The notes beneath the pieces are model-generated. The model was not told where the DNA came from. It ran no database searches and worked only from the letters and a program-made list of their open reading frames with translations. From the NCBI RefSeq assembly GCF_017792025.1, contig NZ_CP046956.1, positions 3,162,001 through 3,226,000 on the forward strand: a stretch of DNA of 64,000 bases, written 5' to 3'. The translations under genes were made by a program, and so were the position numbers. This DNA is from Sediminibacillus dalangtanensis. GTDB taxonomy: Bacteria > Bacillota > Bacilli > Bacillales > Amphibacillaceae. Of this stretch, positions 1 to 8,102 are shown one piece after another (within the stretch, counting starts at the first letter, position 1; every line of letters starts with the position of its first letter).

Positions 1-90
1 ATGGGCTTGCAAAAGTTCAGAAATCACTTTATGTAAGAGTTGATTTACACCGGCTGGTGCCATTTCAAAATTGATGATCCCTATGTTCAT
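1..90 (-). CDS. Partial CDS, N-terminal 30 residues, unknown function
   Basis: A reading frame starts at ATG 90 on the minus strand and runs off the window edge. It begins MNIGIINFEMAPAGVNQLLH and is preceded by an AGGCGG ribosome site about 6 nt upstream. The hydrophobic first strand (NIGIINFEM) could be the start of a Rossmann-like fold, but I do not recognise the family. The gene lies 160 bp downstream of the tRNA pair in the same direction and may share its promoter. The rest of the gene is outside the window. Confidence 0.5.
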   Translation of the reverse strand, partial: MNIGIINFEMAPAGVNQLLHKVISELLQAH

Positions 91-252
91 TTGTACCGCC
101 TCGCTTCTGATGTAGTCTACCGTTTATTAAAAATTTCCACCTGAAGGACAGACTGGAATTAATACGTATTGAATAGATAATTCGATTAAAGTAATTGGGT
201 TCGAATGAATGAGGAAGGCAGCAAAAAAATGTGAAGAATAGATGAAATAAAG

Positions 253-345
253 TGGCGGAGAAGGTGGGATTCGAACCCACGCGGCGGTAACCCGCCCTAA
301 TGCATTTCGAGTGCATCCCCTTCAGCCGGACTTGGGTACTTCTCC
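253..345 (-). tRNA. tRNA-Ser (anticodon CGA)
   Basis: The minus strand reads as a class II tRNA with a long variable arm. The acceptor arm GGAGAAG pairs with CTTCTCC, the anticodon loop is CTCGAAA between ATGCA and TGCAT, and the T loop is TTCGAAT. The anticodon CGA reads the serine codon TCG. A CCA tail is encoded (253-255). It follows tRNA-Thr on the same strand with a 9-nt gap, so both probably come from one transcript. Confidence 0.95.
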
Positions 346-354
346 ATATACGAG

Positions 355-427
355 TGCTGGTGAGAGGACTCGAACCTCCGACCCCTTCATTACGAGTGAA
401 GTGCACTACCAACTGTGCTACACCAGC
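355..427 (-). tRNA. tRNA-Thr (anticodon CGT)
   Basis: The minus strand folds as a standard 73-nt cloverleaf. The acceptor arm GCTGGTG pairs with CACCAGC, the discriminator base is A, the anticodon loop is CTCGTAA between CTTCA and TGAAG, and the T loop is TTCGAGT. The anticodon CGT reads the threonine codon ACG. CCA is not encoded, unlike in the neighbouring tRNA-Ser. Confidence 0.95.
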
Positions 428-451
428 AAGTCTTTTAAAAGCACATAGAAA

Positions 452-480
452 ATAATAATACATTTTCCGTTTTTCTTCAA
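452..480 (-). promoter_or_regulatory. Sigma-A-type promoter for the tRNA-Thr/tRNA-Ser pair
   Basis: On the minus strand TTGAAG (480-475) and TATTAT (457-452) are separated by 17 nt and end 24 nt before tRNA-Thr. The rest of the 428-724 gap shows no other gene. A GATAAT at 683-688 is a possible -10 for the amino acid transporter, but it has no convincing -35. Confidence 0.6.
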
Positions 481-724
481 CCAACTTGCAGCTTTTCCGG
501 AAAAATTTTTTCGAGTGATTATGGATACTGCGCAATGTACCTTGTCCTCGATTTAAAGAAAAACAAACAAATACATAGCTATTCTGCCTCCATTCCATTC
601 TATATGGGCTTCACGCTCAAAAATCACGTTTAAACCGATTATATGGATTATTTTAAAAATTTATCATTTTCTAAATTTTTGGGATAATGAAAAGGGTTTA
701 AAAAATTAGGGGGTATTGAAAAGC

Positions 725-1495
725 ATGAAAAAAACTTATTTAGGGATTTTTGCACTGGTTCTATTTTTATTAATGTTGACAGCATGCGGATCAGGCGAAA
801 CGTCTGGAGAAACGACAGATGGTGAAACGTACACGGTTGCCACAGATGCTAACTTCCAGCCCTTTGAATACAAAAATCCAGAGACTGGGGAAATGGAAGG
901 ATTCGATATTGATTTAATCAAAGCCATTGCCGATGAGGCAGGTTTTAATGTGGAATTTGAGACAATGGAATTCGATGGTCTGATTGCCTCTATGCAATCA
1001 GGGAAATTCCCGATTGGCATCGCCGGAATATCCATTACCGACGAACGGAAGGAAACCATTTCCTTCTCCGACTCCTATTATGATTCAGGCTTGATTCTCG
1101 CCGTTCCGGAAGAATCAACTATCCAATCCATCGATGATGTAGACGGATTGAAAGTCGGAGCCCGACAAGGTTCGACAAGTGAATCTTATTTGAATGCTAA
1201 TACAGATGCTGAGGTGGTCGCATATCCAGAAATCGTAACCGCCTATATGAATCTGGAAAAAGATCGGCTTGATGCTGTGCTTTACGACTTACCGAACGTC
1301 CAATATTACATTAAAGAGAATGCAGAAGGAAAGCTGAAAACAGTTGGCGACGTATTAGAAGGACAGCCTTATGGAATTGCCTTTCCTAAAGACTCCGAGC
1401 TCGTTGATTCGGTAAATGATGCACTTGCTACCTTAAAAGAAGATGGTACCTACGATGAAATCTATAAAAAGTGGTTCGGCACAGAGCCTGAATAA
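725..1495 (+). CDS. Amino acid ABC transporter substrate-binding lipoprotein
   Basis: This is the extracellular binding protein of a polar amino acid ABC importer (family 3 SBP, the GlnH/ArtP type). The signal peptide MKKTYLGIFALVLFLLMLTAC ends in a lipobox whose Cys is lipidated. The mature part has the family block FEYKNPETGEMEGFDIDLIK followed by the ITDERKE..SFSDSYY segment. I start it at ATG 725, because AGGGGG (708-713) lies 11 nt upstream; the TTG at 716 is only 2 nt from that site. A permease and an ATPase follow. The substrate (glutamine, arginine, cystine and so on) cannot be read from the sequence. Confidence 0.9.
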   Translation: MKKTYLGIFALVLFLLMLTACGSGETSGETTDGETYTVATDANFQPFEYKNPETGEMEGFDIDLIKAIADEAGFNVEFETMEFDGLIASMQSGKFPIGIAGISITDERKETISFSDSYYDSGLILAVPEESTIQSIDDVDGLKVGARQGSTSESYLNANTDAEVVAYPEIVTAYMNLEKDRLDAVLYDLPNVQYYIKENAEGKLKTVGDVLEGQPYGIAFPKDSELVDSVNDALATLKEDGTYDEIYKKWFGTEPE

Positions 1496-1537
1496 GCCAT
1501 GCCGACTCTCCACGAGGAACATATAGATACTTATCAG

Positions 1538-1571
1538 GCGTAACAAGCAAAAGCTTGTTGCGCTATTTTTT
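1538..1571 (+). terminator. Intrinsic terminator/attenuator between SBP and permease
   Basis: GCGTAACAAGC, AAAA, GCTTGTTGCGC gives an 11-bp stem with one G-U pair, followed by TATTTTTT. It lies inside the transporter locus, after the binding-protein gene. It would let the SBP be made in excess over the membrane parts, or imply a second promoter in 1572-1800. Confidence 0.8.
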
Positions 1572-1809
1572 AGAAAGTTCCTATTTTAAAAAGGTTCTTT
1601 CCTTCCATCAAAATTCAAACTGCAACATAACTCATACAGTACCATAAGAAATCAATCAACCCAATGTTGGGTCGCAATTTATATCTATTGCATCGATTAA
1701 AAACAACACCGCATGCGTAAAGGCTTTTAGAAACCACTAAAATACAGCGCGTCTGGCGGACCATCACTTTGTTTTCCAGATGCCTTGTCAATCAAGGGGA
1801 GATTCATAC

Positions 1810-2472
1810 GTGATCGAAGCTATAATGGAGTCACCATATATAAACTCACTGCCTACCCTTTTCGAAGGGCTGAAAATGACACTTTTAATTACAATAGCTG
1901 GTTTATTCCTTGGCTTTATACTTGGAGGCCTAGTCGGGCTTGGAAAACTTTCTAAAAACAAATTGATCCAGGGGATTTGTACGGTTTATGTAGAAGTCGT
2001 TCGGGGTACGCCGATTTTGGCTCAAGTATTATTCATTTATTATGGTCTTACCGAAGACTTAATCGGGCTAAGCATAAATGCATTGACAGCGGCGATTATT
2101 GCCATTACGATCAATGCCGCTGCCTACATAGCTGAAATCGTACGGGGTGCTGTCTATTCGATAGAAAGAGGACAGCGTGAGGCCGGTCGTTCTCTGGGCC
2201 TTACCGAAAAACAGACAATGCGCTACATTATTTGGCCCCAAGCTTTTAAACGAATGATTCCACCACTCGGAAACCAATTTGTTATCAGCCTGAAGGATAC
2301 TTCTTTATTTTCGGTCATTGCAGTCCATGAAGTTCTATATATGGGAAAACAATATTACAATGTGACCTATGAGATTTTCGAAACACTAGTTATGGTTTGT
2401 ATTCTTTACTTAATAATTACGATTCCGACCTCCATCATTTTAAGACGTTTAGAAAGGAAGCTGGATGTATAA
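1810..2472 (+). CDS. Amino acid ABC transporter permease
   Basis: This is the membrane subunit of the polar amino acid ABC importer (HisM/GlnP family), 221 residues with about five transmembrane helices. The cytoplasmic EAA loop that docks on the ATPase is visible as REAGRSLGLTEKQTMRYIIW. I use GTG 1810, because AAGGGGA lies 8 nt upstream; upstream in-frame codons have no ribosome site. Its TAA is directly followed by the ATG of the ATPase. A 300-bp gap with a terminator separates it from the SBP gene, which is unusual for a tight ABC operon. Confidence 0.9.
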   Translation: MIEAIMESPYINSLPTLFEGLKMTLLITIAGLFLGFILGGLVGLGKLSKNKLIQGICTVYVEVVRGTPILAQVLFIYYGLTEDLIGLSINALTAAIIAITINAAAYIAEIVRGAVYSIERGQREAGRSLGLTEKQTMRYIIWPQAFKRMIPPLGNQFVISLKDTSLFSVIAVHEVLYMGKQYYNVTYEIFETLVMVCILYLIITIPTSIILRRLERKLDV

Positions 2473-3195
2473 ATGATAGAAATCAAAGACTTGCATAAAT
2501 CTTTCGGTGACGTTGAAGTACTTTCTGGAATCAACGCCACTATTAAACAAAAAGAAGTAGTGTGTGTAATTGGCCCCTCAGGATCTGGAAAAAGTACGCT
2601 GTTGCGTTGCTTAAACCTTCTGGAAGAGATCACATCCGGCCAGGTACTCATCGACGGTACAGATTTGACTGACCCGGCAACCGATATTAACAAACTCCGG
2701 ACCGATGTCGGCATGGTATTTCAACATTTTAATCTTTTCCCCCATAAAACCGTGTTAGAAAATATTACGCTCGCCCCTATTAAAGTAAAAAGAATGTCTG
2801 AAAGGGAAGCAAGAGATGTGGCGATGCCTTTGCTTGAGAAAGTTGGTTTGTCCGATAAAGCCGATGCGTATCCAGACAGTCTTTCCGGCGGGCAAAAACA
2901 ACGGGTGGCCATCGCACGTGCCCTTGCAATGAACCCGAAATATATGTTGTTCGATGAGCCTACTTCGGCACTTGACCCCGAATTGGTCGGGGAAGTTCTG
3001 CAGGTAATGAAAGACCTTGCCGATGAGGGCATGACTATGGTGGTCGTTACTCATGAAATGGGGTTTGCCCGAGAAGTGGGAGACCGTGTTATTTTCATGG
3101 ATGAAGGGATTATTCAAGAAGAAGGCAACCCGGAGCAGGTATTTGTCGATCCTCAAAACGAACGAACACAAGGCTTTTTAAGTAAAATTTTATAG
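2473..3195 (+). CDS. Amino acid ABC transporter ATP-binding protein (GlnQ/ArtM type)
   Basis: A 240-residue ABC ATPase that powers the preceding permease. It has Walker [10 protein letters not shown] (about residues 34-42), Q-loop VFQH, signature LSGGQKQR, Walker [14 protein letters not shown] and the H-loop [11 protein letters not shown] typical of polar amino acid importers. Its start directly abuts the permease stop codon, so the two are translationally coupled. The protein is complete, and all catalytic motifs are intact. Confidence 0.93.
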   Translation: MIEIKDLHKSFGDVEVLSGINATIKQKEVVCVIGPSGSGKSTLLRCLNLLEEITSGQVLIDGTDLTDPATDINKLRTDVGMVFQHFNLFPHKTVLENITLAPIKVKRMSEREARDVAMPLLEKVGLSDKADAYPDSLSGGQKQRVAIARALAMNPKYMLFDEPTSALDPELVGEVLQVMKDLADEGMTMVVVTHEMGFAREVGDRVIFMDEGIIQEEGNPEQVFVDPQNERTQGFLSKIL

Positions 3196-3240
3196 TCAAG
3201 GTATCCATTCTGAAAAACATTCCAAGCATCAGTCAATTAA

Positions 3241-3270
3241 AGAGAGCAGGGATCTGCACCCTGCCCTCTT
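3241..3270 (+). terminator. Possible terminator after the amino acid ABC operon
   Basis: GAGAGCAGGG and CCCTGCCCTC form a 10-bp stem with one mismatch around ATCTGCA, but only CTTCATCCCTTTC follows instead of a clean T-run. The placement 45 bp after the ATPase stop is right. The remaining 3271-3443 holds no recognised feature except the ribosome site of the next gene. Confidence 0.4.
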
Positions 3271-3443
3271 CATCCCTTTCATTATCGGGTTGTACTATTG
3301 TTTGCAAGTTCAGTGATAACCTCTCCTTTAACAACTTTCTAAGGTGTAGTCTGTTCGGCAACTACTTCCATTTAGCTAAAATGTTTCAAATTTGTCGTGA
3401 CTGGCAATAGACAAGCAACACGTTTGGAAAGGTGTGTGAGTTC

Positions 3444-4574
3444 GTGAAAGCAGTAACCAATCAGGGTAAACAAAAAGTAGAAGTCAAAAATGTAGCTGAT
3501 CCGTCAATCACTACAGGAGATGACATGATTGTCCGAATCACTTCCACCGCCATTTGCGGCTCAGATTTACATTTGTACCACGGACATATCCCTTTAGGGG
3601 ACGATTACGTGATCGGACATGAACCAATGGGAATTGTCGAAGAAGTCGGACCGGATGTAAAAAAAGTAAAGAAGGGCGATCGCGTAGTTATCCCATTCAA
3701 TGTAAGCTGCGGTGAGTGCCACTTCTGTAAAAACCAAATGGAAAGTCAGTGTGATAATTCCAACCCACATCGCGATACAGGCGCCTACTTTGGGTATTCG
3801 GAAATGTACGGAAACTATCCAGGAGGACAGGCTGAATACTTACGTGTACCTTATGCAGATTTTTCTTCTTTTGTGGTCCCGGAAAGCAGTGAACTCGAAG
3901 ATGAAAGTTTGCTGTTTCTCTCCGATATTATTCCTACCGCTTACTGGAGTGTAGTAGGCAGCGGGGTTAAAGAAGGAGATACGGTTATCGTACTCGGCTC
4001 TGGTCCAGTCGGACTACTAACCCAAAAGTTCGCCTGGCTGCAAGGCGCGAAACGAGTGATTGCTGTCGATCATGTGCCTTACCGTTTAGAACATGCGAAA
4101 CGAACAAATAACGTAGAAGTTTATAATTTTGAGGAGTTCACCGATATGGGTGGGCATCTCCATGAAATCACCAGAGGCGGAGCTGAAGTTGTCATAGACT
4201 GCGTCGGAATGGACGGAAAGGTTACCATGAAGGATCATGTCAAGACACTCGCCGGACAGGTGGGCACGATTGATCCCATCATCACAGCCGCTCACTCCGT
4301 CAAGAAATTTGGCACCATCCAGTTAACCGGCGTATATGGAGCCCCTGCTACGGCCTATCCAATGAATTCCATCTTCTCCCGCAACATTACTGTAAAGGCT
4401 GGACAGGCTCCGGTCATTCATTTTATGCCAGAACTCTATGATATGGTTGAAAAAGGGGTATTTGACCCGACAGATATAATCACTCATAAAGTAGGATTGG
4501 ACGATGCTGCTGAATCCTACCGAATATTCGATAAAAAGGAAGACGATTGTATCAAGGTGGTCCTCAAACCTTAA
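3444..4574 (+). CDS. Zinc-dependent alcohol dehydrogenase (medium-chain family)
   Basis: A 376-residue MDR-family oxidoreductase, probably NAD-linked and acting on an alcohol or formaldehyde adduct. The catalytic zinc site is seen in ICGSDLHLYHG and GHEPMG, and the structural zinc cysteines in CGECHFCKNQMESQC. The nucleotide-binding glycines are VIVLGSGPVGLL. GTG 3444 is chosen because GGAAAGGTG lies about 9 nt upstream and the resulting start VKAVTNQGK fits the family's usual MKAVTWxGK. The length and the mid-region insertion resemble FdhA-like zinc dehydrogenases. It appears to be monocistronic, with its own terminator downstream. Confidence 0.88.
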   Translation: MKAVTNQGKQKVEVKNVADPSITTGDDMIVRITSTAICGSDLHLYHGHIPLGDDYVIGHEPMGIVEEVGPDVKKVKKGDRVVIPFNVSCGECHFCKNQMESQCDNSNPHRDTGAYFGYSEMYGNYPGGQAEYLRVPYADFSSFVVPESSELEDESLLFLSDIIPTAYWSVVGSGVKEGDTVIVLGSGPVGLLTQKFAWLQGAKRVIAVDHVPYRLEHAKRTNNVEVYNFEEFTDMGGHLHEITRGGAEVVIDCVGMDGKVTMKDHVKTLAGQVGTIDPIITAAHSVKKFGTIQLTGVYGAPATAYPMNSIFSRNITVKAGQAPVIHFMPELYDMVEKGVFDPTDIITHKVGLDDAAESYRIFDKKEDDCIKVVLKP

Positions 4575-4602
4575 GAAAAATACTGTTAAAAGGCTTTCCT
4601 GG

Positions 4603-4643
4603 AAAATCACCTGTATCACAACAAGATACTGGTGATTTTTTTT
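4603..4643 (+). terminator. Intrinsic terminator after the zinc alcohol dehydrogenase
   Basis: AAAATCACCTGTATC pairs with GATACTGGTGATTTT (one mismatch) around ACAACAA and runs directly into a T-run. The remaining stretch to the nitroreductase promoter (4644-4842) shows nothing recognisable. Confidence 0.85.
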
Positions 4644-4842
4644 GCATTATATAAGTAAGACACCGAATCTTTTCAGATTGTAATGATCCACGACTCTAGA
4701 ATGCTAAGTGCTCCGTCATACAGCAATTAAAAATATGTACCTGACGGAGGAGATTAGCCTGTGGTTTCCTGTCCTCTATCTGAAAAAGGACAGGCACTGC
4801 TCTGGCATAATCTTATTCCGAGTGAATTGGTAAGCATTTATC

Positions 4843-4871
4843 TTGATGTCAAATGGTATCTTTTCTATACT
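4843..4871 (+). promoter_or_regulatory. Sigma-A promoter for the nitroreductase
   Basis: TTGATG and TATACT are separated by exactly 17 nt, placing the transcription start near 4878, about 17 nt before the AAAGGAGG ribosome site of the nitroreductase. Confidence 0.7.
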
Positions 4872-4911
4872 GATTCTTACATCAGGAAATTAGTTAAAGG
4901 AGGTTAATATA

Positions 4912-5505
4912 ATGAGCTCCACAAAAGTTCTTCCCGAAATTGAAAAATACCGAAAAGCCGGCTACGATATTGACCCGCTCTTCGTCAACCGATGGTCTCC
5001 TCGGTCTTTCACAGATAAAGAGGTACCGGAGGATGTCTTATTCAGCGTTTTTGAAGCGGCACGGTGGGCCCCTTCATCGCTGAACATCCAACCTTGGCGG
5101 TTTATCTTGGCAAGAACAAATGAAGATTTGGAGAAATTCCATTCGTTCATTCTCCCAGGTAACAGGACATGGGCCGATAAGGCACCCGTCTTAACACTGA
5201 TTATCTCAAAAAAAACGGATGAAAAAGTCGGAGAAAATGCTCCACATGCTTTTGACACAGGAGCAGCTTGGGGATTCTTGGCTCTGCAGGCTTCTTTAAA
5301 GGGATTGTCAACCCATCCAATGGGTGGATTTGACAAAGAAAAGGCTCGTGAAGTATTAAACATTCCAGAAGACTATGCAATCCATGCAGTAGTCGCCATC
5401 GGCTATCAAGGAGAAAAGTCTGATTTACCTGAAAACCTTCAGGAACGAGAGCGGCCTTCTCCACGCCGTCCTCTCCAGGAAACGATTCATGAAGGATCCT
5501 TTTAA
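4912..5505 (+). CDS. Nitroreductase-family FMN-dependent oxidoreductase
   Basis: A 197-residue cytoplasmic flavoenzyme of the nitroreductase fold, usually an FMN-bound homodimer that reduces nitro compounds or quinones with NAD(P)H. The N-terminal FMN-binding block is RWSPRSF followed by ARWAPSSLNIQPWRF. The later GAAWGFLALQASLKGLSTHP segment and the Arg-rich end (RERPSPRRPL) also fit the family. The start ATG has AAAGGAGG 9 nt upstream and a good sigma-A promoter. It is monocistronic. The natural substrate is unknown. Confidence 0.9.
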   Translation: MSSTKVLPEIEKYRKAGYDIDPLFVNRWSPRSFTDKEVPEDVLFSVFEAARWAPSSLNIQPWRFILARTNEDLEKFHSFILPGNRTWADKAPVLTLIISKKTDEKVGENAPHAFDTGAAWGFLALQASLKGLSTHPMGGFDKEKAREVLNIPEDYAIHAVVAIGYQGEKSDLPENLQERERPSPRRPLQETIHEGSF

Positions 5506-5522
5506 CTACGCTTGACTGGAAA

Positions 5523-5552
5523 ATGCATCGCTGGATAAGGCGGTGCTTTTTT
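5523..5552 (+). terminator. Intrinsic terminator after the nitroreductase
   Basis: GCATCGC and GCGGTGC form a 7-bp stem with one G-U pair and an 8-nt loop, followed by TTTTTT. Confidence 0.7.
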
Positions 5553-5588
5553 CATGAGATAGACCCGGTCATGCTTCATTTGCTTGAA

Positions 5589-6038
5589 TTACTTGTTTAA
5601 TATAATTTCCTTTATGGCCAACTGGTGTCCCTTTACTTCCGTCAGTTCCATTCGGTCACTACCCGTGTTGGCAGCATATTCTTCTAAATTAAAGTCTTCT
5701 TTTCTAGGTTCGATTGTGGCCCGGAACCCTTTCCTGCCTTCATATGGCCCATAAATAAAGTTCACTTGTTCCTTTTTGTCTTTTTCTTCTTCGTCCTTTT
5801 CTTTATTTCCTTTTGCAATGCCATATCCCATGCTAGTCTTGTATAATTGCTTTTCATCGTTGTAAATAAGTTTTGCTTCTAATAGTGAGTAGCCGTCAGG
5901 CTCCACGATGTGCACTTCCGCTCCTAGTTTTTCACTTGCTGTTTGTTCTATTTCTCGATATTCTCCCTGACAAGCGGCGGAACAACTTGAAATAAAACTG
6001 AGTAGCCCAATCCCTATTACAGCGAAAGTCCATCTAAT
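5589..6038 (-). CDS. Small lipoprotein, unknown function, apparent ATT start
   Basis: The frame encodes 149 residues. It opens with a clear lipoprotein signal peptide, (M)RWTFAVIGIGLLSFISSC, whose lipobox is ISSC. The mature part has a Lys/Glu-rich insert (KGNKEKDEEEKDKKEQ) and ends KEIILNK. No ATG, GTG or TTG exists between an upstream in-frame TAG and this signal peptide. The only plausible initiator is ATT at 6038-6036, with AGGAGGGG (6051-6044) 5 nt upstream. A start at GTG 5915 would remove the export signal and has no ribosome site. The family is not recognised. A one-base sequencing error is the main alternative to a true ATT start. Confidence 0.6.
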   Translation of the reverse strand: MRWTFAVIGIGLLSFISSCSAACQGEYREIEQTASEKLGAEVHIVEPDGYSLLEAKLIYNDEKQLYKTSMGYGIAKGNKEKDEEEKDKKEQVNFIYGPYEGRKGFRATIEPRKEDFNLEEYAANTGSDRMELTEVKGHQLAIKEIILNK

Positions 6039-6405
6039 AAAAACCCCTCCTGTCCGTAATGTGATTCTCTTATTCTAGTTTACCATTTTATAGGTAGTTT
6101 TTTAACATAAAATGACAATTAGAGTGGCGTTTTATTTCAGCTGGACACATGCCAAAAAAGCCTGTGAGCTAAGCTCAACACGAGAACTCAACAAGCTTTT
6201 TTTAAGAATGTTAGTAGTTGGTATATATTGCGACTTCATATTTTATCCAAGCTTCTTTTACAAATTCCGTGCTAGTTGGTGCCCGAAAAATAGCCTGCAC
6301 TCTATGAGTACTTATCCTGAGATGTTCGTAAGGGTTCGACACAAACTGCGGAGAAATCTGCTATTGTTTAAGTTGTTGAAGCCGGGCCCTCTCTTATTAC
6401 TTCAG
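6039..6405. other. Intergenic region, no gene supported
   Basis: This 367-bp stretch carries the lipoprotein's ribosome site and a hairpin (next entry). A possible plus-strand frame at 6112-6417 has no ribosome site and unremarkable composition, so I do not call it. Confidence 0.5.
6154..6203 (-). terminator. Possible bidirectional terminator hairpin
   Basis: A-rich AAAAAAGCCTGTGAG pairs imperfectly with CTCAACAAGCTTTTTTT, and a small GAGCTAAGCTC hairpin sits inside. On the minus strand it would end the adenosine deaminase transcript about 200 bp after its stop codon. The pairing has a mismatch and a bulge, so confidence is low. Confidence 0.35.
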
Positions 6406-7440
6406 TTATGTCGGTAAAACGAATGTTTCCAACTTCCGCTTTAGTGCTTGCTTATCCTCTTCTCCGAGAAAGGCAGCTTCTATACCATTTCGAACTAATT
6501 GTACGAGCTCTTCAACCGAAAAACCAAACCGATCGGCAAGAATCGCATACTCCCTCGTTATCGTCGTATTAGATACCGTTAGATTATCCGTATTCACCGT
6601 AACAGATAATCCTCTATCAAAATAATCACGGAGTGGATAGTCCTCCCAGCTTGCTGCGGCCTTTGTTTGGATATTACTTACGGGACACATTTCGAGTGGT
6701 ATTTTCTCTGCAGCGATTGCAGCCAACAAGTCTGGGTCTTCCCGCAACCGAACCCCATGGCCAATTCTAACTGCTCCAAGCTTCTCAATGGCATCCTTAA
6801 TGTTTACTGGTCCGGCTGCCTCTCCCGCATGGATGGTAACCGGCAGTCTTTTGCTTGCTGCAAGGGCAAAAACATCCTCAAACAGTTTTGCCGGATATCC
6901 CGCTTCATCACCTGCCAAATCAATTCCCACCAAGCCTTTCCCGAGAAAAGATGCTGCTGCTTCTACCACTTCACAATTTAATGAAGTTGAATGATGACGG
7001 AGACAGCAAACGATTACGTTTGCCTTCACGCCAAACGCTGCCTCCCCTTTTTTCAACCCTGTAATAGCTGCATTGATCGACTGGTCAAGTGATAAACCGA
7101 GCTGTCGGTGCAGTTGAGGACCAAATCGCACTTCCATATATAAGCAATTCTGATCATAGGCCTGCTTTACCGTTTCATACGCGGATAGTTCCAACGATTC
7201 TGGTGTTTGTAAGAGCGGTCCTATCAGCTGGAATTTCTCCAAATATTCTTCTAAGTTATTACATTCTCCAGCAATCTGCATATGGGGAAGCAGCTTATCG
7301 ATTTCTTTTTCCGGAAGTTCGATTCGCTGCTGCTTCGCCAATTCTATAGCCGTACCTGGTCGCACGCTTCCATCTAAATGGACATGAAGATCGACTTTTG
7401 GCAGTCTTCTAATCAACTCCATCAGTTTCTTTTCGGGCAT
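6406..7440 (-). CDS. add: Adenosine deaminase
   Basis: A 344-residue zinc hydrolase of the adenosine/AMP deaminase family that converts adenosine to inosine. The zinc ligands are in VDLHVHLDGS near the N-terminus and HAGEA in the middle. The HGVRL and CPVSNIQT motifs and the C-terminal VNTDN carry the remaining active-site residues (the usual NTDDP is NTDN here, a common variant in this family). I use ATG 7440, with AAGGAG upstream; longer versions add an unrelated 20-residue tail. Adenine deaminase of the same fold is possible but less likely. It is monocistronic. Confidence 0.85.
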   Translation of the reverse strand: MPEKKLMELIRRLPKVDLHVHLDGSVRPGTAIELAKQQRIELPEKEIDKLLPHMQIAGECNNLEEYLEKFQLIGPLLQTPESLELSAYETVKQAYDQNCLYMEVRFGPQLHRQLGLSLDQSINAAITGLKKGEAAFGVKANVIVCCLRHHSTSLNCEVVEAAASFLGKGLVGIDLAGDEAGYPAKLFEDVFALAASKRLPVTIHAGEAAGPVNIKDAIEKLGAVRIGHGVRLREDPDLLAAIAAEKIPLEMCPVSNIQTKAAASWEDYPLRDYFDRGLSVTVNTDNLTVSNTTITREYAILADRFGFSVEELVQLVRNGIEAAFLGEEDKQALKRKLETFVLPT

Positions 7441-8012
7441 TTCCTCATCTCCTTTTCCACATATATTGTGCTTGAGTTTACTATATGTTCTTCTTTCCAT
7501 CCATCATTGTGTCATTTTTACTCACATCAATTATCCCGTTTTCAAACTCTAGGAACGGAGAGCTGATAGGTTTATAGAAAGAGAAGATTCGTGACAGGAG
7601 GAAGATGATTTTTTGCCGCAATTTATGTTTACCATAAGTAGAGGCCCATATGTTATACCGTCCATTTTACATCCGATGAAGTGCGTTTTCCTGCTTCCTA
7701 CTCCTCATTTCTACCTTCATCAGCCGCATGATGGCAGTTGGCAAACTCCTTCGCTTTTTCTAACCCAGGGTGTAAGTATCAGACTTGGAACTCCCACCCA
7801 TACAATTAGTTAACTCCTAAGACGGTGACAAGGACACTATCAGACTAGTATTTTATCCCTTCGATTATCTATTTACAGATAATTCCACACCTGTTGCCTT
7901 TAGGATAAAGTACCTCCCTTTTATCGTTCTTTCCTCCTTCACTTCCCAAAGCCGGGTAAAAGGCAATACGCACATTTTCCTTCTTTTAAATTCAGCAAGG
8001 GGATTAGCCTGA
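7441..8012. other. Intergenic region between add and the collagen-like gene
   Basis: About 570 bp without a supportable gene. It holds the add promoter region, a degenerate copy of the 52-bp repeat (next entry), and AT-rich sequence. A frame of 66 codons at 7613-7813 lacks a ribosome site and is cut from the repeat-like sequence. Confidence 0.5.
7675..7734. repeat. Degenerate single copy of the 52-bp repeat found at 39.9 kb
   Basis: GATGAAGTGCGTTTTCCTGC, then pyrimidine-rich sequence, then CTTCATCAGCCGCATGATGG follow the same order as the tandem unit at 39936-40192 (ATGAAGTGC, TTTTC, CTTCATCAACCGCATGAAG). The ends match well and the middle has diverged. Confidence 0.5.
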
Positions 8013-8039
8013 ACAAGCATATCTACTTTACATACTATA
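8013..8039 (+). promoter_or_regulatory. Sigma-K-type (late mother-cell) promoter of the collagen-like gene
   Basis: AC at 8013-8014, a 16-nt spacer and CATACTATA at 8031-8039 match the sigma-K pattern AC-N16-17-CATANNNTA. The same -10 is also close to the sigma-E form. It lies 64 bp before the TTG start, which fits an exosporium gene. A TTGACG...CGTCAA inverted repeat follows in the leader (8047-8075). Confidence 0.6.
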
Positions 8040-8102
8040 TGGTAAGTTGACGTAATGTGAATACCACCTGCGTCAATATATAGGTGTAAAGGAGGATATC
8101 AT

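Noticed and set aside
65..598. 177-codon minus-strand frame across the tRNA genes
   Set aside because: It runs through two well-folded tRNAs and their promoter.
6112..6417. 101-codon plus-strand frame in the lipoprotein-add gap
   Set aside because: It has no ribosome site and overlaps the end of adenosine deaminase.
7613..7813. 66-codon plus-strand frame before the collagen gene
   Set aside because: It is built partly from the degenerate repeat, starts at TTG without a good ribosome site, and shows no recognisable features.
8047..8075. TTGACG as a sigma-A -35 for the collagen gene
   Set aside because: No -10 lies 16-18 nt downstream. It is better seen as one arm of a TTGACG/CGTCAA inverted repeat.
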